Source: Spirochaetia bacterium | GTDB taxonomy: Bacteria; Spirochaetota; Spirochaetia; Treponematales; Treponemataceae | Direction of reading: 5' to 3' | DNA: 27,086 bases | Assembly (NCBI GenBank): GCA_900769325.1 | Contig: CAAGGF010000022.1 | Coordinates: 1-27,086, forward strand | Part shown: positions 1-6,223 of the stretch, piece after piece | Position numbering within the stretch: the stretch's first letter is position 1 | Layout of the letters: each line of letters begins with the position of its first letter | The notes under the pieces: model-generated | Databases searched by the model: none | Seen by the model: only the letters and a program-made list of their open reading frames with translations | What the model was told of the DNA's origin: nothing | Made by a program: the position numbers and the translations under genes

Positions 1-1648
1 CAGGTGCATCAACTAAACCAAAACCTTCTTCACCAAATCCGTAACTTGAAAGGAACCACAAAACAATACATGCAAGGAATAAAATTGTTCCGGCTTTTAC
101 GATGAATCCTTTAAGTCGCTCCCAAGTGTGAATCAAAACTGTTTTTGGCTGCGGAAAGTGATACTGCGGAAGTTCCATTACAAACGGTGCAGCATCTCCA
201 TGGAAAGCCTTTGTCTTTTTAAGACAGATTGCACTGAGCAAAACTGCAAGAACGCCGATTACATAAATCATCGGAGCAAGCATTGAAGAAACAAAAGCCT
301 GAGACTTTTGAATAAGAACGGCTGCAATCAAAGCAATTACAGGAAGTTTAGCACCGCACGGAACCCATGTTGCAGTCATAATCGTAAGTCGCCTGTCATT
401 GTCGTTTTCAATTGTCTTACTTGCCATAATTCCTGGAACGCCACAACCGCTTGAAATCAAAAGCGGAATAAAACTTTTTCCCGAAAGCCCGAATTTTCTA
501 AAAATTCTGTCCATTACAAATGCAATTCTGACCATATAACCGCAGTCTTCAACAATACACAAAAGCAAAAACAAAATTGCCATCTGCGGTACAAATCCCA
601 AAATCGCACCAAGACCGCCGATAATTCCGTTTACGATACAGTCAATCAAAACTTCATGTGCACCAAGACCTTCAAGCCAGCCTGCAACTCCATCTTGAAT
701 TCCTGCAACAAGGCTGTCATTTGCCCAGTCTGTCATCCAAGTTCCGACTGTAGTAACAGAAATAAAATATATTGCCCACATTACGACAAGGAAAATCGGA
801 ATTCCAAGCCACTTGTTAGTTACGATTTTATCGATTTTATCTGAAGAAGTTAATTTTTCTGAAGATTTTTTTACGCACCTTTTGATTATGTCAGTGATGA
901 AATTATATCGTTCGTTTGTGATTATACTTTCTGAATCATCGTCAAATTTTTTTTCAAGTCCTGAAATAATTTCTTCAACTGATTTTTTTTCTGCATCAGA
1001 AAGTTTTATATTTTCAAGAACAACTTTGTCGCGTTCAATTAATTTTATTGCATACCATCTGTAAAGATTTGACGGAATATTTTCAGGAAGTTTTTTTTCA
1101 ACTTCAATAATAGCTTTTTCTACTTCTGAAGAAAATTTTACCTTGTTTTCTTTCTTTGTGTTTCCTGCTGTTTCAACAGCTTTGAGTGCAGCATCTTTTA
1201 TTCCTTTTTCTTTGAGTGCACTCGTTTCTACAATTGAAACGCCGAGTTCGTCACTAAGTTTCTGAACATCAATTTTGTCGCCTTTCTTTTTTAAAACATC
1301 AATCATGTTAAGTGCAATTACGACAGGTGAATCAAGTTCAAGAAGCTGTGTAGTAAGATAGAGATTTCGCTCAATGTTTGTCGAATCAACGACATCAAGA
1401 ATTGCATCTGGCTTGTCTTTTATAAGATAATCACGGCTTACAACTTCTTCCATTGTATATGGCGAAAGTGAATAAATACCAGGGAGGTCTGTCACAATTA
1501 CATCTTTATTACCTTTTAACTTTCCTTCTTTTTTTTCAACAGTTACTCCAGGCCAGTTTCCAACATACTGGTTACTTCCTGTCAAACCGTTGAACATCGT
1601 AGTTTTTCCGCAGTTCGGATTTCCTGCTAAAGCAATTTTTATACTCAT
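1..1648 (-). CDS. feoB: FeoB ferrous iron transporter (3' end outside window)
   Basis: This is the inner-membrane Fe(II) permease with an N-terminal GTPase. Read from ATG 1648 the frame stays open to base 2, giving about 549 residues; the C-terminal part lies beyond the window. The G domain shows GNPNCGKT (G1, residues 9-16), DLPGIYSL (G3) and NMID (G4). The permease core shows the family motif GFVPQMAILF followed by EDCGYMVR, and the Gate motif SGCGVPGIMA. The start at 1648 is preferred over an in-frame ATG at 1660 because GAGGA lies about six bases before it. It is the last gene of a feoA-feoA-feoB operon, 15 bases after the second feoA. The products act together in anaerobic Fe(II) uptake. 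Identification is very secure from the motifs. Confidence 0.97.
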   Translation of the reverse strand, partial: MSIKIALAGNPNCGKTTMFNGLTGSNQYVGNWPGVTVEKKEGKLKGNKDVIVTDLPGIYSLSPYTMEEVVSRDYLIKDKPDAILDVVDSTNIERNLYLTTQLLELDSPVVIALNMIDVLKKKGDKIDVQKLSDELGVSIVETSALKEKGIKDAALKAVETAGNTKKENKVKFSSEVEKAIIEVEKKLPENIPSNLYRWYAIKLIERDKVVLENIKLSDAEKKSVEEIISGLEKKFDDDSESIITNERYNFITDIIKRCVKKSSEKLTSSDKIDKIVTNKWLGIPIFLVVMWAIYFISVTTVGTWMTDWANDSLVAGIQDGVAGWLEGLGAHEVLIDCIVNGIIGGLGAILGFVPQMAILFLLLCIVEDCGYMVRIAFVMDRIFRKFGLSGKSFIPLLISSGCGVPGIMASKTIENDNDRRLTIMTATWVPCGAKLPVIALIAAVLIQKSQAFVSSMLAPMIYVIGVLAVLLSAICLKKTKAFHGDAAPFVMELPQYHFPQPKTVLIHTWERLKGFIVKAGTILFLACIVLWFLSSYGFGEEGFGLVDAP

Positions 1649-1663
1649 CGTTTTCCTCATTAA

Positions 1664-1885
1664 TTAACAGATTTCAATGCAAGAAGCATCATCTTTTCTT
1701 ACAGATAATTCATAACCACGAACTGTAATTTCTACAGGATCTCCTAAGGGAGCTGTTTTTCTTACATAAATTTCAGAATCTTTTGTGATTCCCATATCCA
1801 TAAGCCGCCGTTTTAAAGCCTGCTCACCGTTCAGCTTTTTTACTACGACAGTTTCTCCGACAGAAACATCTCTCAATGTCTTCAT
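1664..1885 (-). CDS. feoA: FeoA family protein (second copy, next to feoB)
   Basis: A 73-residue protein of the FeoA SH3-like fold, a small cytosolic partner needed for FeoB function. The typical segments are visible: LRDVSVGETVVVKKLNG, then LKRRLMDMGITKDSEIYV, and a C-terminal beta segment VEITVRGYELSVRKDDA. A GGAGG Shine-Dalgarno lies about ten bases upstream of the ATG. It sits between another FeoA paralogue (20 bases upstream) and feoB. Arrays of two feoA genes before feoB are known in several bacteria. The division of labour between the two copies cannot be read from the sequence. Confidence 0.93.
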   Translation of the reverse strand: MKTLRDVSVGETVVVKKLNGEQALKRRLMDMGITKDSEIYVRKTAPLGDPVEITVRGYELSVRKDDASCIEIC

Positions 1886-1905
1886 AACAGAACAACCTCC
1901 ATATT

Positions 1906-2118
1906 TTATGCACAGAAAATTTTATTTGCCATTTCTGAATTAAGGGCAATTCTTGAATCCTTTACTTTTACGATAAGATTCCCGTTAAGCGACGAAATGA
2001 CTGTAACAGAAGTTCCGACATTAAAACCAAGTTCATTTAAATGTTGCCGTACTTCACCATTTCCACGAATTCTTTGAACTACAACTTCACTTCCAAGTCC
2101 TGCAATTGATAATGGCAT
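1906..2118 (-). CDS. feoA: FeoA family protein (first copy of operon)
   Basis: A 70-residue FeoA/SH3-like protein, first gene of the feo operon. It has the pattern LSIAGLGSEVVVQRIRGNG, then VRQHLNELGFNVGTSVTVIS, and ends with a beta strand and a helix (IALNSEMANKIFCA). It differs clearly from the neighbouring FeoA, so the pair is not a recent duplication. AGGAG lies seven bases before the ATG. The promoter and candidate operator lie directly upstream at 2141-2194. Its role is presumed to be modulating FeoB. Confidence 0.9.
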   Translation of the reverse strand: MPLSIAGLGSEVVVQRIRGNGEVRQHLNELGFNVGTSVTVISSLNGNLIVKVKDSRIALNSEMANKIFCA

Positions 2119-2140
2119 ATAATAGCTCCTGTAAATTTTG

Positions 2141-2194
2141 GTTAGTTTTTGCTAACTATAAAATTAATATATCTTAACAAAAGTTAACAGTCAA
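2141..2194 (-). promoter_or_regulatory. feo promoter with two overlapping palindromes (candidate metal or redox operator)
   Basis: Read on the minus strand, TTGACT (2194-2189), a 17-base spacer and TATATT (2171-2166) form a near-consensus sigma-70 type promoter. The spacer contains the palindrome TTAAC-N4-GTTAA (2187-2174). A second palindrome, GTTAG-N6-CTAAC (2156-2141), starts about where transcription would begin. Both positions would suit a repressor. A DtxR/TroR-type metal repressor (GTTAG/CTAAC resembles DtxR cores) or a CRP/FNR-type factor (N4 spacing) are possible; the sequence does not decide. Confidence 0.6.
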
Positions 2195-2259
2195 TAACTT
2201 TTAATTTTTTTTATACAAATTTAATATTGAACTTGGCTAGAATTTTTCAATTCGATAGA

Positions 2260-2288
2260 TTGACTTTTTTAATAAATTATCTTACCTT
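2260..2288 (+). promoter_or_regulatory. Possible promoter for the B12 unit
   Basis: TTGACT (2260-2265) is a good -35 match. The hexamer 17 bases downstream (2283-2288, TACCTT) is a poor -10, and TATCTT (2278-2283) is too close. It lies just before the riboswitch core, where a promoter is expected. Confidence 0.3.
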
Positions 2289-2299
2289 TTTTTTCGTGT

Positions 2300-2485
2300 A
2301 TTTCAATGGAATCAAGTACGGCTGATTTTCCGCCAAAGCTTGAGCTGGGAGCGCAACTGTATCAGAAATAAAAATATTTCTATAAAACAGTCACTGAATA
2401 AAAACGGGAAGACTTGAAATATTTTCTGGAGTCAGGAAACTTTGGTACACGCTGGACTTTTTAGCCCATGCTTTCCGTATGGAAC
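2300..2485 (+). ncRNA. Cobalamin (vitamin B12) riboswitch
   Basis: The leader carries the conserved blocks of the cobalamin riboswitch in order. GGAATCAAGTACGG (2308-2321) opens a hairpin closed by TCAAG (2312-2316) with CTTGA (2339-2343). It is followed by GAGCTGGGAGCGCAACTG (2342-2359), which resembles the GAGCTGACGCGCAGCGG block of the E. coli btuB leader. GTCACTG (2390-2396), CGGGAAG (2405-2411) and the B12-box-like AGTCAGGAAACTTTGG (2430-2445) follow. A small hairpin CCATGC/GTATGG (2466-2482) lies between the core and the Shine-Dalgarno of the next gene and may belong to the expression platform. The genes downstream encode a lipoprotein and a BtuB-like receptor, which fits. The outer boundaries are approximate. 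Confidence 0.82.
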
Positions 2486-2530
2486 AGCAAACAATCTGAA
2501 TCTACGCAACCCTGGATTTTGGAGAATTTT

Positions 2531-3064
2531 ATGAACCACTTTTTCTCACTTCACCGCACTAAATTCAGTGCAATCTTAATCGCTTTATCATTATCAATCT
2601 TTTTAGCTTCCTGCAAAACAGCATCAGACCCAAAAGATTTTCTTCCGCAAGGAGTTGAAGAACTTTCAGCAGACAGCCCGCTCATCGGAAAATGGAAAGA
2701 TTCGTTTGGTTCCATTTACGAAATTTCACAAACCGAATTTTCTAATTACAGCGAAACCTACGATTCATACGCAGGAAACAATCTTGTCATTTCAAAATCA
2801 ACAGATAATTCCGGCTACATTTACATTCAATATACACGCGCTGCCGATAAAAACTGGAATTATACAACAGACAAAACAAAAGCTCCTGATGTTGGAAAAT
2901 GGTACGCAATTTCTTTCAAAGAACTTACAAATTCTTCTATTAAACTTTCAGGTGCATCCGGTAAAAAAACTTCAACAGAAACACTCGAAGAAGCGATAAC
3001 TGAATTCACAATAGAAAACGGATATTTCGCATATTATTCCGACTGCACAAAACTTTCCAAATAA
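2531..3064 (+). CDS. Lipoprotein of the B12-uptake unit, function unknown
   Basis: A 177-residue protein with a lipoprotein signal: basic N-terminus, a hydrophobic stretch (residues 14-25) and the lipobox LASC with Cys28. The start at 2531 is chosen because GGAGA lies six bases upstream and it places the signal peptide at the N-terminus. An earlier in-frame ATG at 2468 lies in the riboswitch expression platform and has no ribosome-binding site. The mature part is rich in Ser, Thr, Tyr and Lys and contains LIGKWKDSFGSIYEIS, of the type often seen in small beta-rich lipoproteins. No named family was recognised. It overlaps the receptor gene by one base (TAATG), so the two are translationally coupled. 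By position it could be an accessory cobamide-binding protein, analogous in role to BtuG/BtuH; this is inference. Confidence 0.85.
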   Translation: MNHFFSLHRTKFSAILIALSLSIFLASCKTASDPKDFLPQGVEELSADSPLIGKWKDSFGSIYEISQTEFSNYSETYDSYAGNNLVISKSTDNSGYIYIQYTRAADKNWNYTTDKTKAPDVGKWYAISFKELTNSSIKLSGASGKKTSTETLEEAITEFTIENGYFAYYSDCTKLSK

Positions 3065-4950
3065 TGAAAAAAACTTTTCAGAAAGCGGGCATAATTTTTC
3101 TGTCCGCTTTTTTATTTCAAACTCACGCCTTTTCTCAAGAAACTGAAACCGAAATTTCGTCCGAAGAACTTCCAAAAATTTATACATTTATAGATTCAGG
3201 AATCGTCGAGCAAAGAATTTCATTTTCAAAAGAAGAAATCGAAAATTCAAACGCTCAGGACATAACTTCATTTTTTCAGTCAGCCGGAATTCAAATTCTT
3301 TCGTACGGACCTTACGGACTTGAATCAAAACCTTCAATCCGAGGGTTCACAGACGAAACAGTTCGTGTAATAATCGATGGAATCTGCGTAAACAATGCAC
3401 AATACGGAACTTTTGATTTTTCAACACTGAACATCGACAACATTGAAAAAATTGAAATCGTTAAGGGCGGTTTTACAGAAAATATTTCCGATGAAGGAGC
3501 CGTTGGAGGAGCGGTTTACATTACGACAAAAAAACAAATTCTGGGTCATCATTTTTCAACAGATTCTTCAGTAAAAAGTTTTTTCAATAGAAATGTTCCT
3601 TTTGATACTTTCATTCAAAAATTCGGATACAACGGACAATTTTCAGAAAATACTTTTTTCAAAGCAAATTTAAAAGGTTCGTTCGCCCAGAATAAATTTC
3701 CATTCGTCAATTACAAAAATTCAATTTCAATCCGTGAAAATGCCGAAGTTCTCGATTCAAATGCAGATTTAAATCTTTCACACTTTTTTGGAAACGGAAA
3801 CTCCTGGAACATTTCAAATTTATTTTATATTTCAGACAAAAATATTCCAGGTTCTGAAACTTCAAAAATTCCCGGAAATCAAAAAGATTTAGACAACAAC
3901 CTGAATTTTTCATTAAATTTTCCTGCAATTCTGAATTTTATAAAAATAAATGCAGCTGTCTCATGGCTTTCAAATTCAAGAAAATACATTGAAAAAACTG
4001 AAAGTCAACACTATGTGAACACTATTATTTTTTCAATTTCAGGAGATTTTTATAAATTCAATAAATATAAACAATCTGCTGGAATTACTTTAAATTACAC
4101 ATATTTAAACTCTACAGACGATGGAATTCATTCAAAATTTTCAGGAACATTAAAAGAAACTTCAAAATTTTACATAAACGATTTCTTTTCTTTTACAATT
4201 CCGCTTTCATTAAAGATTGAAAACAAAAATACTGAATTCATTCCAAAACTCGGTTTCCGAACAGATTTTAAATATTTTGACTTTATGCTGAACGGCTACA
4301 GAATGGTTCAATTTCCAAATATGGACGATTTATACTGGGAAGATTCTTCATTTGCGTGCGGAAATCCAGATTTAAAACCTGAACACGGATGGGGAGCAGA
4401 ATTTATTGTAAACGGACATGACATCATTATTCCATTTTCATTATGCTTTTTCACGAATTATTATAAAGATAAAATTCAGTGGTCATCAGATTCAACAGGA
4501 AAATGGTCTCCTGAAAACATTGCATCAGCATTTTACTTTGGAATTGATTTTTCATTCAGCAAAACTTTTTTCAAAATTATCACACTGAAAGGAAATGTCG
4601 AATACCTTTACAACAAACTCCTCGATAAAAACAATCCCCTCACCTATGGAAAAAAAATAATGTGGACACCAGATTTTACAGGTTCTCTTTCAATATCATT
4701 GAACCTTGAAAAAATTTATATTTCTGTTGAATCACATTACACCGGAAAAAAATACACTTCCAACCTCAACACATCCTTCACAAAGCCTTATTTTCTTATA
4801 AACGCTTCCGCAAAATTCAAATATTTCGAGAAATTTATTCCATACATAAAAATTGAAAATATTCTCGACACAGATTACGAAGCGGTACCAAATTATCCAA
4901 TGCCAGGAATTTCACTTCATCTTGGAATCAAAACTAAATGGAATTTTTAA
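3064..4950 (+). CDS. TonB-dependent outer-membrane receptor, BtuB-like
   Basis: A 628-residue outer-membrane beta-barrel receptor. A Sec signal peptide (about residues 1-24, ending AFS) is followed by a plug domain (about residues 45-155) with SIRGFTDETVRVIIDGICVN and IEKIEIVKGG, then GAVGGAVYITT, as in BtuB. The remainder is a barrel of alternating aromatic-rich strands, and the chain ends in the aromatic residue expected for barrel assembly (KTKWNF). No clear TonB box was seen near the N-terminus. Its length is close to BtuB (about 600). The cobalamin riboswitch upstream of the coupled lipoprotein gene points to cobalamin or other cobamides as substrate. No btuC, btuD or btuF gene follows, so the inner-membrane transporter must be elsewhere. 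TonB-dependent receptor is secure; B12 specificity rests on the riboswitch. Confidence 0.88.
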   Translation: MKKTFQKAGIIFLSAFLFQTHAFSQETETEISSEELPKIYTFIDSGIVEQRISFSKEEIENSNAQDITSFFQSAGIQILSYGPYGLESKPSIRGFTDETVRVIIDGICVNNAQYGTFDFSTLNIDNIEKIEIVKGGFTENISDEGAVGGAVYITTKKQILGHHFSTDSSVKSFFNRNVPFDTFIQKFGYNGQFSENTFFKANLKGSFAQNKFPFVNYKNSISIRENAEVLDSNADLNLSHFFGNGNSWNISNLFYISDKNIPGSETSKIPGNQKDLDNNLNFSLNFPAILNFIKINAAVSWLSNSRKYIEKTESQHYVNTIIFSISGDFYKFNKYKQSAGITLNYTYLNSTDDGIHSKFSGTLKETSKFYINDFFSFTIPLSLKIENKNTEFIPKLGFRTDFKYFDFMLNGYRMVQFPNMDDLYWEDSSFACGNPDLKPEHGWGAEFIVNGHDIIIPFSLCFFTNYYKDKIQWSSDSTGKWSPENIASAFYFGIDFSFSKTFFKIITLKGNVEYLYNKLLDKNNPLTYGKKIMWTPDFTGSLSISLNLEKIYISVESHYTGKKYTSNLNTSFTKPYFLINASAKFKYFEKFIPYIKIENILDTDYEAVPNYPMPGISLHLGIKTKWNF

Positions 4951-5014
4951 AATAAAATCATCATTGAAAATCAGTTTTATCTTTAATTGAATAAAAAATA
5001 TTTTTTACTAGCAT

Positions 5015-5064
5015 AAACTAATGAACGGTCAATAAACTGAATTATAACTTCCGTTCATTAGTTT
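5015..5064 (+). terminator. Hairpin after the receptor gene (possible terminator)
   Basis: Two perfectly complementary 14-base arms, AAACTAATGAACGG (5015-5028) and its complement (5051-5064), enclose a 22-base loop 64 bases after the receptor stop. The stem ends in TTT but no long T-run follows, so termination is likely but not certain. It could also be a protein-binding dyad linked to the adjacent parS. Confidence 0.45.
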
Positions 5065-5069
5065 TGAAA

Positions 5070-5085
5070 TGTTTCTCGTGAAACA
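5070..5085 (+). other. parS: parS site 1 (ParB/Spo0J binding)
   Basis: TGTTTCTCGTGAAACA matches the widespread bacterial parS consensus TGTTTCACGTGAAACA at 15 of 16 positions. The site abuts the first DnaA-box palindrome, sharing base 5085. Confidence 0.85.
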
Positions 5086-5128
5086 TTAAGTTATCCACAA
5101 ATTGTTAACAAATTGTGGATAACTTAAT
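5085..5128. other. Palindrome of two facing DnaA boxes (copy 1)
   Basis: Perfect DnaA boxes TTATCCACA (5091-5099) and TGTGGATAA (5114-5122) face each other across 14 bases centred on GTTAAC. The complementary arms are 16 bases long (5085-5100 and 5113-5128). The 32-base core is the exact reverse complement of the core of copy 2 at 5712-5743. Consensus boxes in this layout should bind DnaA strongly. Confidence 0.88.
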
Positions 5129-5237
5129 AAAAATCAACACATTTTCTGCAATAAATAAATTAAAAGAAATAATCAGAATACATATTCTCACGAATAAAAT
5201 CGATTCATGAAAAACTATATTTTTCCTTTAGAATTAA

Positions 5238-5253
5238 TGTTTCTCGTGAAACA
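5238..5253 (+). other. parS: parS site 2 (ParB/Spo0J binding)
   Basis: Identical to site 1 (TGTTTCTCGTGAAACA), same orientation, 168 bases further on in non-coding DNA. Confidence 0.85.
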
Positions 5254-5492
5254 CTTACAACTTAAAGATCTACCTTACCAATATAAACAAAATCTCTAAA
5301 AATCAGGGATATCGGAACTAAAAATACTGAAATTAAAATAATATTTCTAATACAAATTTCTGATATAAATATTAGAAAAAAAATATGTTAAATATCAATA
5401 TTCATTAGAAACAGAACTTAATTTTAAAAATTTACCTGTAAAAATTTTTAAAATATTCTTATAAAATTCATTACATTTACTGATTTAAAAAA

Positions 5493-5508
5493 TGTTTCTC
5501 GTGAAACA
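5493..5508 (+). other. parS: parS site 3 (ParB/Spo0J binding)
   Basis: Identical 16-mer in the same orientation, 255 bases after site 2. Confidence 0.85.
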
Positions 5509-5704
5509 TTGATATTACAAAACTAAAATATTTCAACAGATATTTTAAAATTATCTGGATAAACAAATCAAATTCTTTCAAGAAATATTAAAATCAACAT
5601 ATATATCTGCAAAAACACCAAGATATAAAAATTCTGCACAAATAAAAAATCTACGTATAAATAAAACTTATTTTAAATTATTTATTATTTTCTTAATAAA
5701 AGAA

Positions 5705-5750
5705 TATAAAGTTATCCACAATTTGTTAACAATTTGTGGATAACTTTATA
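5705..5750. other. Palindrome of two facing DnaA boxes (copy 2)
   Basis: TTATCCACA (5712-5720) and TGTGGATAA (5735-5743) again face each other across 14 bases containing GTTAAC. The perfect arms are 17 bases (5705-5721 and 5734-5750). The core is copy 1 turned round. The two copies are about 620 bases apart with parS sites 2 and 3 between them. Confidence 0.88.
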
Positions 5751-5776
5751 AATGACATTTTCATAAATAAAAAAAA

Positions 5777-5792
5777 TGTTTCTCGTGAAACA
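5777..5792 (+). other. parS: parS site 4 (ParB/Spo0J binding)
   Basis: Identical 16-mer, same orientation, 26 bases after the second DnaA-box palindrome. Confidence 0.85.
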
Positions 5793-5972
5793 ATTAAAAC
5801 AAAATAGAATATTAAACCCAACATATTTCACTTCAAATGTCGGAATATTAATTAGCAGGAAAAATATTAAATTCTCCGCACGAGAACAATATAATCATAA
5901 AAAGATTTCAATTTATTTTTTATAAAATATAAATTCTAAAATTAAAAATTTGATTGACAAAATTTAATATAA

Positions 5973-5988
5973 TGTTTCACGAGAAACA
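5973..5988 (-). other. parS: parS site 5 (ParB/Spo0J binding), inverted
   Basis: TGTTTCACGAGAAACA is the exact reverse complement of the other four sites. It lies at the distal end of the gyrA terminator T-run. The asymmetric centre makes orientation readable: four sites point one way and this one the other. Confidence 0.85.
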
Positions 5989-6032
5989 TAAAAAACAAGA
6001 AGGGACATCCAATTTTTATGAATGTCCCTTCT
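5988..6032 (-). terminator. Intrinsic terminator of the gyrB-gyrA transcript
   Basis: On the minus strand an 11-base stem (AGAAGGGACAT, 6032-6022, pairing with 6008-5998) with a 13-base loop is followed by TGTTTTTTATG. This is a classical Rho-independent terminator about 190 bases after the gyrA stop. A smaller hairpin (CAATCA/TGATTG, 6058-6074) lies in the stretch between. Confidence 0.75.
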
Positions 6033-6223
6033 GCCTGATGTTTTAATATTTTAACCCCAATCAATAAATGATTGCCCTTCAAAATAATTATACTTTATTT
6101 TTTTATTATTGGGAATCTCTAAAACTAATTTTTATAAATTTTCTCCAAATCTGAAATTCTAATGAATTTATATAATTATTTCTAAACTATCAGTAATTAA
6201 TATAAAACTAACAAACGATAGTT

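Larger units (their letters stand above)
4951..6223. other. Gene-free AT-rich region with parS cluster and DnaA-box palindromes
   Basis: About 1.27 kb between the convergent ends of the receptor gene and gyrA has no open frame of note and is extremely AT-rich. It contains five 16-bp parS-type sites (starting at 5070, 5238, 5493, 5777 and 5973) and two long palindromes, each with two facing perfect DnaA boxes (5085-5128, 5705-5750). It also holds a hairpin after the receptor gene (5015-5064) and the gyrA terminator (about 5988-6032). The content indicates a role in segregation and in DnaA binding: a centromere-like part of the origin region, or a second origin module. Confidence 0.8.

Noticed and set aside
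656..1064. Short plus-strand frames in the feoB region
   Set aside because: The opposite strand encodes an unbroken FeoB with all motifs; these are antisense shadows.
2172..2188. Rex-type redox operator in the feo promoter
   Set aside because: The half-sites look similar, but the Rex consensus spacing (TTGTTAA-N4-TTAACAA) is not met; only a generic dyad is claimed.
2468..2530. In-frame upstream ATG for the B12-unit lipoprotein
   Set aside because: It lies in the riboswitch expression platform, has no ribosome-binding site and would bury the lipoprotein signal; ATG 2531 has GGAGA.
5954..5973. TTGACA followed by TATAAT as a promoter
   Set aside because: The spacer is only eight bases, too short for sigma-70, and the -10 runs into parS site 5.
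4951..6223. CRISPR array, suggested by repeated 16-mers
   Set aside because: Spacing is irregular (168-284 bases), the repeats are short parS sites, one is inverted, and no cas gene is near.
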